Positions 43,082-52,207 of a DNA stretch of 64,000 nt are shown here, piece by piece (position 1 is the stretch's first letter; every line of letters starts with the position of its first letter). The stretch lies in contig JAPOKO010000005.1 of assembly GCA_029977615.1 (NCBI GenBank), positions 44,041 to 108,040 of the forward strand. The letters run 5' to 3'. A program made the position numbers and the translations under genes. Below the pieces are notes generated by a model. It was not told the origin of the DNA. It did no database searches and was given only the letters and a program-made list of their open reading frames with translations. The DNA is from a bacterium (GTDB lineage Bacteria; Actinomycetota; Acidimicrobiia; Acidimicrobiales; Ilumatobacteraceae).

Positions 43082-44905
43082 ATGACCACTTCGTCGTTGC
43101 GCTCGCCACTTGTAGGAACAGTGGTTGCAGTGAAAGTGGCCGTTGGCGATTTGGTTCCTGCGGGAACAGAAATTGTGCTTATTGAGTCCATGAAAATGGA
43201 ACATCCTGTAATCGTTGAAAATTCGTGCCGTATTTCTGCACTCTTTGTATCAGTTGGGCTCTCAGTAGGAGAGGGTGATGTGCTTGCAGAGTGCGTTGCT
43301 GAAAGTGTTTTGGCAAACGAGGTTGCTTCATCGGTTTCTCATTCAGGCACGCGTGCCGATGTGGAGCAATTGCGTTCACGGCAAGAACTGCTGCGCGATG
43401 AGTCCCGTAGCGATGCGGTTGCAAAACGCCATGCAAAAGGTCAGCGAACAGCGAGAGAAAATATTGCCGACCTGATTGATGATGGAACATTCGTTGAGTA
43501 TGGAAGTTTCGCCGTCGCCGCCCAACGAAGCCGCAGAAGTGAAGATGACCTAATCGCAAATACTCCGGCAGATGGGCTGATTACTGGGCTGGCAAAAATT
43601 AATTCGAAACTGTATGGATCAGAGAAAACGAATTGTGTCGTAGTCGCATATGACTACACCGTGCTTGCCGGAACGCAAGGGTTCATTAACCACCGCAAGA
43701 AAGACCGCATGTTTGCGGTTGCAAAACGAAACATGACTCCAGTGGTGCTATTCGCCGAAGGCGGTGGAGGCCGACCAGGCGACACTGATGCGCCTGGTGT
43801 TGCTGGTTTGGATGTGATGTCATTCGCATCGTTTGCTCAACTCTCCGGGCTTGTTCCATTGGTTGGTATCGCATCGGGTTACTGCTTTGCAGGTAATGCA
43901 GCGTTGCTTGGTTGTTGTGATGTAGTCATTGCTACAGAAAACTCAAACATTGGCATGGCCGGTCCAGCGATGATTGAAGGCGGCGGACTTGGAGCGGTGA
44001 AGCCAACTGACATCGGTCCGATTGCCTCGCAAGCTGTGAATGGAGTCGTTGATGTTCGTGTTGCCGACGAAGCAGAAGCTGTTGCCGTCGCACAGAAATA
44101 CTTGTCGTACTTCCAGGGCGTCTCAACGGTGTTCAGTCGTCAGAGCGATGATGCATTGCGCGAACTTGTTCCCGAGCAGCGCACGCGTGTGTACGACGTT
44201 CGAGTGGTAATCAATACGCTCGCCGACATTGATTCCGTTCTTGAACTTCGACCCGAGTTTGGTGTTGGCATTATTACTGCGTTGGCACGAATTGAAGGCA
44301 TACCTGTTGGTATTGTTGCGAATAACCCTGCGCATCTTGGAGGAGCAATCGATACTCCAAGTGCCGACAAGATGGCTCGGTTCGTGCAACTGTGTGATGC
44401 GTTCGATATCCCGCTCATTTCACTATGCGATACACCTGGTTTCATGGTGGGACCACAGGCGGAGGAGTCTGCACAAGTGCGTCATTTTTCGCGCTTGTTC
44501 GTTACCGCTGCGAGTGTGAATATTCCTTGGATCACCGTGGTGTTGCGCAAGGGTTATGGCCTAGGTGCCCAAGCGATGGCTGGTGGGAGTTTCCATGCCA
44601 AGGACATGGTGGTTTCTTGGCCTAGCGGAGAGTTCGGTGGCATGGGTCTTGAAGGCGCCGTGCGACTTGGGTTCAAGAAAGAACTCGATGCGGCCGCAAC
44701 TCCTGAGGAACGTCAGGAACTGGAAAAGCGTCTCATTGACGCTGCATATATAAGGGGTAGTGCTCTGAGTATGGCCAGCCATACCGAAATTGATGATGTT
44801 ATTGACCCTTCCGACACTCGCAAGCGCATATTGGCTGTGCTTTCGGCGTGTCCAACGCCACTGCCCAGAATGGGTAAAAAGCGCCCGATGGTCGACACTT
44901 GGTAA
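43082..44905 (+). CDS. Acyl-CoA carboxylase carboxyltransferase with N-terminal biotin carrier domain
   Basis: 607 residues from ATG 43082. The first 75 residues form a biotinyl domain with the biotinylation site ESMKMEHP. The rest is a complete two-lobed carboxyltransferase: ARENIADLIDDGTFVEYG, EGGGGRPGDTDAPGVAGLD, SGYCFAGNAALLGCCDVVIA, then CDTPGFMVGPQAEESAQVRH and VVLRKGYGLGAQAMAGGS. The biotin carrier is normally joined to the biotin carboxylase (AccA3-type) in actinobacteria, so BCCP-CT order is unusual. No biotin carboxylase gene is nearby. Substrate (propionyl-, methylcrotonyl- or geranyl-CoA-like) is undetermined. Confidence 0.88.
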   Translation: MTTSSLRSPLVGTVVAVKVAVGDLVPAGTEIVLIESMKMEHPVIVENSCRISALFVSVGLSVGEGDVLAECVAESVLANEVASSVSHSGTRADVEQLRSRQELLRDESRSDAVAKRHAKGQRTARENIADLIDDGTFVEYGSFAVAAQRSRRSEDDLIANTPADGLITGLAKINSKLYGSEKTNCVVVAYDYTVLAGTQGFINHRKKDRMFAVAKRNMTPVVLFAEGGGGRPGDTDAPGVAGLDVMSFASFAQLSGLVPLVGIASGYCFAGNAALLGCCDVVIATENSNIGMAGPAMIEGGGLGAVKPTDIGPIASQAVNGVVDVRVADEAEAVAVAQKYLSYFQGVSTVFSRQSDDALRELVPEQRTRVYDVRVVINTLADIDSVLELRPEFGVGIITALARIEGIPVGIVANNPAHLGGAIDTPSADKMARFVQLCDAFDIPLISLCDTPGFMVGPQAEESAQVRHFSRLFVTAASVNIPWITVVLRKGYGLGAQAMAGGSFHAKDMVVSWPSGEFGGMGLEGAVRLGFKKELDAAATPEERQELEKRLIDAAYIRGSALSMASHTEIDDVIDPSDTRKRILAVLSACPTPLPRMGKKRPMVDTW

Positions 44906-44926
44906 AACCGCACAAATGCGGTGAAC

Positions 44927-44932
44927 TAAGAT
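44927..44932 (+). promoter_or_regulatory. -10 box TAAGAT for the first BMP lipoprotein operon
   Basis: TAAGAT fits TANNNT and would start a leader of about 50 bases that ends with an AGGGAG ribosome site (44974-44979) ten bases before ATG 44990. A perfect ACCGCA-CAAA-TGCGGT inverted repeat (44907-44922) lies directly upstream, after the carboxylase stop, and may be a weak terminator or an operator. Confidence 0.4.
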
Positions 44933-44989
44933 CTCCCTACCAACAAACATGCGTGTTTCTAGAGGCACGTAAGAGGGAGAAAAAGAATA

Positions 44990-46027
44990 ATGAGAAAGCA
45001 GACACTTAAAGGTCTTGCTGTTGGTCTCGTTGCAGTAGTTGGATTGGCCGCTTGCGGTTCGTCAGACTCCTCATCAGACACAACAGTGGCAGCAGGTGCA
45101 GCAGGCTTGGCATGCGAAGTTACCGACATCGGTGGCGTTGATGACAAGGGCTTCAACCAGAATGCCTATGACGGTCTCAAGCTTGCAGAAGCAGAACTCG
45201 GTGTAAGCATCGACCTGCTCGAGTCAACAACAGATGCCGACTACGCACCAAACCTTCAGTCATTCGTTGACAAGGGTTGCAACGTCATCGTAACTGTGGG
45301 CTTCTTGCTCGCAGACGCAACGAAGGCAGCTGCAGAAGCTAACCCAACCGTTCAGTTCGCAATTGTTGACTCCAACACTTCGGCACCAAACGTTCAGGGT
45401 CTTACCTTCGCAACTGATCAGCCATCATTCTTGGCTGGTTACATGGCAGCAGCAACCACCACGACCGGCATCGTCGGTACGTTTGGTGGTATCAACATTC
45501 CACCAGTAGTAATCTTTATGCAAGGTTTCGCTAAGGGTGTTGAGTACTACAACGCACAAAAGGGAACCTCAGTGAAGGTTCTCGGTTGGGACATTGCTAA
45601 GCAAGACGGAACTTTCTCTGGTGACTTCAGTGACCAGACCAAGGGAACCAGCATTGCGAAGAGCATGGCCGACGAAGGCGCCGACATCATCTTCCCAGTA
45701 GCAGGCCCAGTAGGCCTTGGTGCATCGCAGTTCGCGATGGACTCAGCTGGCAAGGTCAAGATCATCGGTGTTGACGTTGACATGGCAATTTCAAACCCAA
45801 CTCAGGCAGAGGTATACGTAGCATCAGTTTTGAAGAAGATTGACGCTGCAGTACTTCAGGCTGTGAAGGATGCTCTTGCTAAGACAGGCGGCGGAACCGA
45901 TTACCTCGGAACCCTCGAAAACGGTGGTGTTGGTGTGTCAATCACGTCAACCATCACTCCTGAACTTCAGGCAGAGCTTGATGCAGTAACTGCTGGCATC
46001 ATCGACGGTTCAATCGTCACCAAGTAA
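44990..46027 (+). CDS. BMP-family ABC transporter substrate-binding lipoprotein 1
   Basis: 345 residues. Signal peptide with lipobox LAAC, then SSDSSSDTT linker. The mature protein has the BMP/PnrA pattern: DIGGVDDKGFNQNAYDGLKLAE, VTVGFLLADATKAAAEANP, AGYMAAATTTTGIVGTFGG, and VDVDMAISNP. Relatives bind nucleosides (PnrA, BmpDEFG), and some bind other small molecules. It starts a four-gene importer operon (lipoprotein, ATPase, two permeases) and is followed by a strong terminator that should set a higher level for the lipoprotein than for the rest. Confidence 0.92.
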   Translation: MRKQTLKGLAVGLVAVVGLAACGSSDSSSDTTVAAGAAGLACEVTDIGGVDDKGFNQNAYDGLKLAEAELGVSIDLLESTTDADYAPNLQSFVDKGCNVIVTVGFLLADATKAAAEANPTVQFAIVDSNTSAPNVQGLTFATDQPSFLAGYMAAATTTTGIVGTFGGINIPPVVIFMQGFAKGVEYYNAQKGTSVKVLGWDIAKQDGTFSGDFSDQTKGTSIAKSMADEGADIIFPVAGPVGLGASQFAMDSAGKVKIIGVDVDMAISNPTQAEVYVASVLKKIDAAVLQAVKDALAKTGGGTDYLGTLENGGVGVSITSTITPELQAELDAVTAGIIDGSIVTK

Positions 46028-46061
46028 TTCTTCGCTCTCACGAGCGAATCAGTAGTAGGAG

Positions 46062-46088
46062 CGGGGGTCGCGAAAGCGGCCCCCGTTT
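46062..46088 (+). terminator. Terminator/attenuator between BMP lipoprotein 1 and its ATPase
   Basis: Ten-base-pair stem (CGGGGGTCGC with GCGGCCCCCG, one T-G pair) closed by GAAA and followed by TTT. A smaller TTCGCTC-TCAC-GAGCGAA hairpin lies at 46031-46048. It would reduce read-through into the transporter genes, which also have a possible own promoter (TAGTGT at 46140). Confidence 0.8.
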
Positions 46089-46169
46089 CCATTTCTCGGA
46101 TCAGACTGTCTGCATTGAAGACGCAGAGGTGCATTTGATTAGTGTGAGATGCATGGGGAGTATTCACTC

Positions 46170-47693
46170 ATGAAGCTCGAGTTGCGTGGAATCACCAAGC
46201 GATTTCCGGGTGTCGTTGCAAACGACAATGTCAATCTCTCATTGAATACGGGCGAAGTGCTTTCACTGATTGGTGAAAACGGTGCAGGAAAATCAACGCT
46301 GATGAGCGTGCTGTATGGAATGTATAAGCCCGATGAGGGCCAAATCGTCATTGATGGAACCGAATTGGTGTTCACTTCTCCAGCCGATGCAATCGCTGCT
46401 GGAATTGGAATGGTTCATCAGCACTTCATGCTCGTTCCTGTATTCACTGTTGCTGAGAACGTGGTGCTCGGAGTAGAGCCAACTGGCACGCTTGGCAAAC
46501 TCAATATTGATGAAGCGCGCAGAATGGTGCGCGAGATTTCCGATAAATACAACCTTGACCTTGATCCCGATGCAGTCATTGAAGATTTGCCAGTAGGAGT
46601 TCAGCAGCGCGTTGAAATCGTGAAGGTGCTGCTGCGCGACGCGAAAGTTGTGGTATTCGACGAGCCCACGGCGGTACTTACACCGAGTGAAATTATTGAG
46701 TTCTTCGAAATCGTAAAGACATTGGTTTCCGCGGGACGTGGCGTGGTGTTCATTACTCACAAGTTGAAGGAAGCACTCAATATCGCTGATCGTATTGCGG
46801 TGTTGCGTCGTGGCAAAGTGGTTGGAGAAGTAGATCCAAAGACTGCTACTGAGTCGCACATTGCAGAGATGATGGTTGGTCGACCGGTTCAGCTAACCGT
46901 AGAAAAAAACTCTGCAGAAGCTGGCGATGTGGTGCTGAAAGTAACTGACCTAACGGTTCTCGATGCCGATGGCAGAACGCATGTTGAGAAAGTTTCATTT
47001 GAAGTTCATGCCGGCGAAATCGTGGGCATAGCTGGTGTGCAAGGGAATGGTCAAACCGAATTAGTCGAGGCGCTTACCGGGTTGCGTAAGGCCACGAGTG
47101 GCGTCATCGCTCTTGATGGTAAAGACCTCACACACTCCAATCCGCGTGAACGACATCAAATGGGAATGGCGCACATTCCCGAAGACCGTCAGCGTCAGGG
47201 GTTAGTTGGTGGACTCAGTGTTGCCGAGAACCTCGTGTTGACGCGCTATCACGATGATCAGTTCTCTCATGGAGTGATTGTTGAGTGGGATGCTGCAGAT
47301 GCAATGGCGGAAACATTGATCGGTGAATACGACATTCGGACGCCAAATAAGGAAACCGGAGTCGGAACCCTGTCGGGCGGAAATCAACAAAAAGTAATTG
47401 TTGCTCGCGAATTGAGTCGCGATTTGAGGCTTACCATTGCGGCCCAACCAACGCGGGGTGTTGACGTTGGAAGTATTGAGTACATCCACTCGCGAATCGT
47501 GAAAGAGCGTGATGCAGGAACAGCCGTGCTCATAGTGAGTACCGAATTGGAAGAGGTAATGGCGCTTTCCGATCGACTGCTGGTTATGTATCGGGGCAAA
47601 GTTGTTGCCGAACTTGATCCAAAGAAAGTGACTCCTATGGAAGTCGGTCTGTATATGGCTGGATCACGACCAGACAGTGCGGTTACAGCATGA
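46170..47693 (+). CDS. BMP-type ABC importer ATPase 1 (two nucleotide-binding domains)
   Basis: 507 residues from ATG 46170, which has GGGGAG nine bases upstream; ATG 46149 would add seven residues but precedes that site. First domain: Walker A GENGAGKST, VHQHFMLVPVFTVAENV, Walker B VVVFDEPTAVL. The second domain starts near residue 260 with a degenerate Walker A (GVQGNGQTELVEAL), signature TLSGGNQQKVIVARELS and AAQPTRGVDVG in place of a normal Walker B. This asymmetric tandem is standard for sugar/nucleoside importers (RbsA/NupA-like). Overlaps the permease gene by 4 bases. Confidence 0.93.
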   Translation: MKLELRGITKRFPGVVANDNVNLSLNTGEVLSLIGENGAGKSTLMSVLYGMYKPDEGQIVIDGTELVFTSPADAIAAGIGMVHQHFMLVPVFTVAENVVLGVEPTGTLGKLNIDEARRMVREISDKYNLDLDPDAVIEDLPVGVQQRVEIVKVLLRDAKVVVFDEPTAVLTPSEIIEFFEIVKTLVSAGRGVVFITHKLKEALNIADRIAVLRRGKVVGEVDPKTATESHIAEMMVGRPVQLTVEKNSAEAGDVVLKVTDLTVLDADGRTHVEKVSFEVHAGEIVGIAGVQGNGQTELVEALTGLRKATSGVIALDGKDLTHSNPRERHQMGMAHIPEDRQRQGLVGGLSVAENLVLTRYHDDQFSHGVIVEWDAADAMAETLIGEYDIRTPNKETGVGTLSGGNQQKVIVARELSRDLRLTIAAQPTRGVDVGSIEYIHSRIVKERDAGTAVLIVSTELEEVMALSDRLLVMYRGKVVAELDPKKVTPMEVGLYMAGSRPDSAVTA

Positions 47694-48844
47694 AGAATCT
47701 GTTCAATAAGTTGGGCGAACGCCTCAATCGTGTGAGTTCCATGAAACTCACACTGCTTGCCGTTTTGTCGGCACTGATCGTTGGCGCTTTCATCATCATC
47801 TTTTCTGATGTTGACAACTTGAAGAATGGCGACATTCTCGGTGCAATTTCCACGGTGGGAAGTGCGTATTGGGCATTAGTTGTTGGCTCTTTCGGCTCTT
47901 TGCGTGCTATTTCAAACACCATTAATAGTTCAACACCACTGATTTTGTGCGGTGTCTCAGTCGCAATTGCGTTTAAGGCTGGCTTGTTCAATATTGGCGC
48001 AACGGGTCAGATGCTTGCAGGTGGAATGACGGCACTATGGGTTGGTTTTGCCATGGATGGACCAGGCATTATTCAAGTTCCGCTCGCCATACTTGCGGGT
48101 GCAATTGGTGGTGCGGTGTTTGGTGCAATTCCCGGAGTTTTGAAAGCGCGCACAGGTGCGCACGAAGTAATTACCACCATCATGCTCAACAACATGGCTG
48201 CATTCTTCATTCTGTGGTTGCTCAAGACCGATCTTTTTCAGCGTGAAGATCGCACCGACCCGATTTCAAAACTGGTGAGTGCTCAAGGTCGATTGCCTCG
48301 ACTCTTCGGTTTTCTGGATGGACGATCCGATCTTGTTGCACACATCGGATTCATTGTTGCCATTGGTGCGGTAGTGGCGTATTGGTGGTTCCTGAAAAAG
48401 ACGACAACGGGTTTCGAGTTCCGCGCCTATGGTCTAAACGCAGATGCAGCGACCTATGCGGGCATGCACGTAAAGCGGCTCACCGTATTGTCAATGGTGT
48501 TTGCTGGAGGGTTTGCTGGCTTGGCTGGTGCAGCCGAAGTGCTGGGAACATACGGATACGCATCAACCAACTTTGCGGGAAATATCGGTTTTGATGCCAT
48601 CGCCATTGCATTGCTCGGTCAGTCAAGCCCTCTAGGAACCATGTTCGCAGCCATCTTGTTTGGCGCACTGCAGGCTGGTGGTCGACAGATGCAGACAAAT
48701 AGCGATGTGCCAATTGACTTGATCATTGTGCTTCGTGCGCTCATCGTCATGTTTATTGCTGCGCCATTGTTAATTAAGACCATTTGGCGAACAAAGTCGG
48801 CACATGTTTCGGCTGGTCAAACATTCAGGGGGTGGGGTTCATGA
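47690..48844 (+). CDS. BMP-type ABC importer permease 1A
   Basis: 384 residues, branched-chain/sugar-type permease (BPD_transp_2). Multiple hydrophobic segments, LFNIGATGQMLAGGMTALWVGF near 110-130, GAHEVITTIMLNNMAAFFILWLL, and GFAGLAGAAEVLGTYG towards the C-terminus. The long periplasm-facing loop around DLFQREDRTDPISKL is typical of the NupB-like partner. Forms a heterodimeric channel with the next gene; ATGA overlaps on both sides. Confidence 0.92.
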   Translation: MKNLFNKLGERLNRVSSMKLTLLAVLSALIVGAFIIIFSDVDNLKNGDILGAISTVGSAYWALVVGSFGSLRAISNTINSSTPLILCGVSVAIAFKAGLFNIGATGQMLAGGMTALWVGFAMDGPGIIQVPLAILAGAIGGAVFGAIPGVLKARTGAHEVITTIMLNNMAAFFILWLLKTDLFQREDRTDPISKLVSAQGRLPRLFGFLDGRSDLVAHIGFIVAIGAVVAYWWFLKKTTTGFEFRAYGLNADAATYAGMHVKRLTVLSMVFAGGFAGLAGAAEVLGTYGYASTNFAGNIGFDAIAIALLGQSSPLGTMFAAILFGALQAGGRQMQTNSDVPIDLIIVLRALIVMFIAAPLLIKTIWRTKSAHVSAGQTFRGWGS

Positions 48845-50082
48845 ATCTGGCAATCGAAACTGCTCCTTTATTGTCAAACGAACAACGCAAACGTGCACGC
48901 AATGTTGGCTTCTCGCTTATTTTTCTCGCACTGATATCAGCGTTTTTCTTCTCGGGTCGCCCAGGTGATGCCGGTTTCAAATTGGTTGATTCATTCACAT
49001 TGGTTCTACCGTCACAACCGTTTGCTAGAGCGCTCGCAGTTTTGCTTGGAGCACTTGGTGCTGTTCAGCTGTATCGCGGTTTTGGTAAATGGACCAATGT
49101 GGTTCTCGCCATTTCCACAGGCGCATTTGTTGTTGGATTTCTTGCATGGGCAACCTCTGGTGGTTCATTCAACCTCACTGGAATGTTGCAAGACACGGTT
49201 ACACGAAGCGTGCCAATCACTCTTGGCGCTATCGCCGGAATTTTGTGCGAACGAAGCGGCATCATCAACATTGCAATTGAAGGGCAATTATTAGGCGGTG
49301 CATTTGCCGGAGCAGTGGTTGGTTCGTTGTATGGACCTTGGGCTGGAGTTTTAGGTGCAATCGTCATGGGTGTTGCTCTATCGGCATTACTTGCAGTGTT
49401 TGCAATTCGTTTCCGAGTAGACCAGGTGATTGTTGGTTTTGCAATTAACTTCTTTTCATTGGGGCTCACCAGTTTCTTGTCGCAACGTGTGCTCACAGAA
49501 CATCCCGAATACAACATCGTGAAGCCGTTCACACCGTATGCAATTCCATTACTTAGCGATATTCCAGTCATTGGTGTTGCGCTGTTTACTCAGACCTATT
49601 TTGTGTACATCTCGGTCATTGCAGTAGTGCTCACTACATGGTTTATGTATCGCACTCGTTGGGGATTGCGCACTCGAGCAATTGGCGAGTATCCGCAGGC
49701 AGCAGGCACGCTTGGTGTCGATGTGATTCGTCTGCGGTATCGCAACGTATGGATTGCAGGAGCCGTTGCTGGACTAGGTGGTGCATGGTGGCCAATTGGC
49801 ACAGTGGGTCGCTTTGATCAAAACATCACCAGTGGTCGAGGCTTCATTGCATTGGCAGCAGTCATCTTTGGCCGCTGGCACCCAGTTGGAGCTCTTACTG
49901 CCGCATTGGTGTTTGGTCTTGCTGAGGCAATTCAGTTGAAGATGTCCAACTTGGATACGGGCATTCCATCAGAGTTCTTGCTGATGGCTCCATACATCGT
50001 CACACTCATCGTGGTGGCGGGGTTTGTTGGTCGCAGTCGCGCGCCAAAGGCCGCAGGTCAGGCGTACGACGCCAGCAAGTAA
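48841..50082 (+). CDS. BMP-type ABC importer permease 1B
   Basis: 413 residues from ATG 48841, overlapping the previous stop; the longer open frame from 48784 is inside the preceding gene. Family block ILCERSGIINIAIEGQLLGGAFAGAVVG (the conserved GxxNIAIEG), FRVDQVIVGFAINFFSLGLTSFL and GRGFIALAAVIFGRWHPVGALTAALVFGLAEA. Compared with the partner at 58285 it has about 100 extra residues at the N-terminus, with three more hydrophobic segments. Final gene of importer 1; converges on mogA. Confidence 0.92.
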   Translation: MNLAIETAPLLSNEQRKRARNVGFSLIFLALISAFFFSGRPGDAGFKLVDSFTLVLPSQPFARALAVLLGALGAVQLYRGFGKWTNVVLAISTGAFVVGFLAWATSGGSFNLTGMLQDTVTRSVPITLGAIAGILCERSGIINIAIEGQLLGGAFAGAVVGSLYGPWAGVLGAIVMGVALSALLAVFAIRFRVDQVIVGFAINFFSLGLTSFLSQRVLTEHPEYNIVKPFTPYAIPLLSDIPVIGVALFTQTYFVYISVIAVVLTTWFMYRTRWGLRTRAIGEYPQAAGTLGVDVIRLRYRNVWIAGAVAGLGGAWWPIGTVGRFDQNITSGRGFIALAAVIFGRWHPVGALTAALVFGLAEAIQLKMSNLDTGIPSEFLLMAPYIVTLIVVAGFVGRSRAPKAAGQAYDASK

Positions 50083-50085
50083 TTG

Positions 50086-50610
50086 CTATTTGGCTTTTGG
50101 CCGAAACGCTTCAACACCGTTGCCCACTTCAATATGTGCACCACCGATGATGTCAATGCAATAGGGAATAGCTGGCAACACGGCATCAAGACATTGCGCT
50201 ATTGATGATGGTTTGCCTGGCAAGTTCACGATCAAGCAAGCGCCTCGAATGCCAGCGGTTTGTCGGGACAAAATTGCCGTTGGTACGTACTGAAGGCTTA
50301 CTTGGCGCATCAATTCACCAAAACCTGGCATCATCTTTTCGCACACAGATTCAGTTGCTTCTGGAGTGATGTCGCGAATTGCTGGGCCAGTGCCACCGGT
50401 AGTGACGATCAGAGAGCATCCTTCGATGTCAGCAAGCTCGATCAACGTTGCAGCCACCACGTCGGTTTCGTCGGGAACTATTCGCGAAACATCGGTCCAT
50501 TCACTGGTGATGTGCTTGCCGAGGTATTCGCGTATTGCTGGGCCACCCAAGTCTTCATATACGCCTTGCGAAGCGCGGTCAGAAACGGTGACTATGCCAA
50601 TTCGTGCCAC
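50086..50610 (-). CDS. mogA: Molybdopterin adenylyltransferase (MogA/MoaB family)
   Basis: 174 residues from GTG 50610, preferred because AAGGG lies upstream and the protein then begins MARIGIVTVSDRAS as the family does; GTG 50634 would add eight residues. The MPT-binding motif LIVTTGGTGPAIRDITPEAT, MPGFGELMRQVSLQYVPTAILSRQ and LIVNLPGKPSSIAQCL match MogA closely. It adenylates molybdopterin before molybdenum insertion, supporting the formate dehydrogenase implied by fdhD. It comes last in the sulfate-activation operon, an unusual neighbour. Confidence 0.92.
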   Translation of the reverse strand: MARIGIVTVSDRASQGVYEDLGGPAIREYLGKHITSEWTDVSRIVPDETDVVAATLIELADIEGCSLIVTTGGTGPAIRDITPEATESVCEKMMPGFGELMRQVSLQYVPTAILSRQTAGIRGACLIVNLPGKPSSIAQCLDAVLPAIPYCIDIIGGAHIEVGNGVEAFRPKAK

Positions 50611-50627
50611 TGTGCCCTTGCGCGCAA

Positions 50628-51611
50628 CTACCACTGCAACAACTTCGGGTCGTGCCGGCGACTAGGTCGCGTTAAACGCAATTTGAGCGAACGCGTAACT
50701 TGCTTCATTCCATAGCGAAAGCCAACACGGGTGAATGCTGCGTTGGACAGCGTTTGTAATCGCTCGGTGGTTTGACGCAAGTTAGTAAGGAATGCTTGCT
50801 GTAGTGGGTCAAGCACAAACGTTGCAGTTGAGGATGCATAGTTGTGGCGCTCGAAATGAAACCACTCATAATCTTCGTGGTAGGTCTGCTCAATCAGATC
50901 AGCGGTTTCGCGGTCGTATACCTGCTCAGGTTTGATGCCAAGGCCGCTATTCAACCGCTGCAGTGAGATATTTGTTCCGCCGCGCGCGTTCAATACATCG
51001 GCAAGCCGTTGCATTTCACCATGTTGATCTATGCGAATGAATTCTTGGTATTCCAATTGGTTCGAATACAGCGTGTTGAACTGGGGCCGGAAGTGGTCGT
51101 CAATGGAGAATGCATCACGGTCGGCATGAATTGCACGAGCAAACTTCTTAAACGTTGCGGCAACGTCTACGCGACCATCAACCAACACGTCTGAGCATGC
51201 CTCAAGTATTGATTTTGGAGTTCCGGGTGCTCGAAGGAATGCTCGGTTTTCCCATGACGAGTAAGCGCGCTTCAATGGGTCGCGCAGCGCTGCAACCCGA
51301 AGCCACTCGGGTGACTGAATGACTTCCCATTGTTCTTTTGGTGAGAGATCAAACATACGGCGAAGTCCGTGTACGCGGTAGTTATGAATGGTTTGTTCCT
51401 GAGAAATATTCGGCGAGATGATCTCGCGGGAAGCCTGCTCGTTATAGGAGCCCTCAATTTGAGCGACCAGCAACTTCAAGGTGCTGCATGCCACTTTCGT
51501 GGTTGGCACGTACATCACTTTGATGCGTGGAGCAATGAGCGCGTACCCAATCATGAGCGGCAACTGTGGGTGCGGGTCGTATTGCACGGTGTCTATCTTT
51601 TCATGCCACAA
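50628..51611 (-). CDS. Sulfotransferase family protein (PAPS-dependent)
   Basis: 327 residues if the TTG at 51611 is used; GTG 51587 or ATG 51554 are alternative starts, and no clear ribosome site decides. The 5'-phosphosulfate loop is VMYVPTTKVACSTLKLLV and the 3'-phosphate-binding segment ALRDPLKRAYSSWENRAF, as in Sulfotransfer_2-type carbohydrate or lipid sulfotransferases. No signal peptide. It is encoded in one operon with cysD, cysN and cysC (19-base overlap with cysC), which together make PAPS, so the donor is produced alongside. The acceptor is unknown; a membrane or surface glycolipid is plausible. Confidence 0.85.
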   Translation of the reverse strand: MWHEKIDTVQYDPHPQLPLMIGYALIAPRIKVMYVPTTKVACSTLKLLVAQIEGSYNEQASREIISPNISQEQTIHNYRVHGLRRMFDLSPKEQWEVIQSPEWLRVAALRDPLKRAYSSWENRAFLRAPGTPKSILEACSDVLVDGRVDVAATFKKFARAIHADRDAFSIDDHFRPQFNTLYSNQLEYQEFIRIDQHGEMQRLADVLNARGGTNISLQRLNSGLGIKPEQVYDRETADLIEQTYHEDYEWFHFERHNYASSTATFVLDPLQQAFLTNLRQTTERLQTLSNAAFTRVGFRYGMKQVTRSLKLRLTRPSRRHDPKLLQW

Positions 51612-52207
51612 CGAAGCAGAACGTCACGTAGCAATGTGTCAACGCATTGGTCTAGTGACTCGCCATGTAGACACAATGTGAATTCAGGCGCTGTTGGGGC
51701 CTCGTATGGGGCATTCACACCGGAAAGCCCAATATTGGCACCAGCCTTCACCTGTGCGTATAGGCCTTTGGTGTCACGAGCCTCGCAGGTTGCAAGCGAA
51801 GTAGCAACATGCACCTCGACAAATTCCAAATTGTCAGCAGTGTGAATGAGGCGAGCAAATTGTCGACCAGATGCGAATGGGCTGATGATTGGCACAATGG
51901 TGATTGCTCCAGCGCTAGCAAACAACTTTGCAACTTCTGCCATACGGCGAACGTTTTCTGCGCGGTCATCATCGGTGAATCCAAGGTTGCTATTTAGGCC
52001 ATGACGAACATTGTCGGCGTCAAGTACGTAAGCGAACTTGCCGAGCTCGGTGAGCTTGCGGGAAAGTTCATGGGCGATTGTTGATTTACCCGAGCCCGAA
52101 AGCCCGGTTAGCCAAATAGTCATGCCATGAAACTGGTGCGTGCTCCACAGTTGTTCACGGCTTACCTGTGGTTCGTGCCAAACGGGAGTATTTGCCGATT
52201 CGGTCAT
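51593..52207 (-). CDS. cysC: Adenylylsulfate (APS) kinase
   Basis: 204 residues. P-loop GLSGSGKST, FAYVLDADNVRHGLNSNLGFTDDDRAENVRR (the conserved DxDNxRHGL box), IVPIISPFASGRQFAR and GLYAQVKAGANIGLSGVNAPYE. It phosphorylates APS to PAPS. Stand-alone, not fused to CysN as in many actinobacteria. Overlaps cysN by 4 bases and the sulfotransferase by 19. Confidence 0.95.
   Translation of the reverse strand: MTESANTPVWHEPQVSREQLWSTHQFHGMTIWLTGLSGSGKSTIAHELSRKLTELGKFAYVLDADNVRHGLNSNLGFTDDDRAENVRRMAEVAKLFASAGAITIVPIISPFASGRQFARLIHTADNLEFVEVHVATSLATCEARDTKGLYAQVKAGANIGLSGVNAPYEAPTAPEFTLCLHGESLDQCVDTLLRDVLLRCGMKR

Noticed and set aside
44933..44979. CTCCCT ... AGGGAG pairing that would mask the ribosome site of BMP lipoprotein 1
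   Set aside because: CTCCCT lies directly after the -10 box TAAGAT and before the expected start site, so it is probably not in the transcript.
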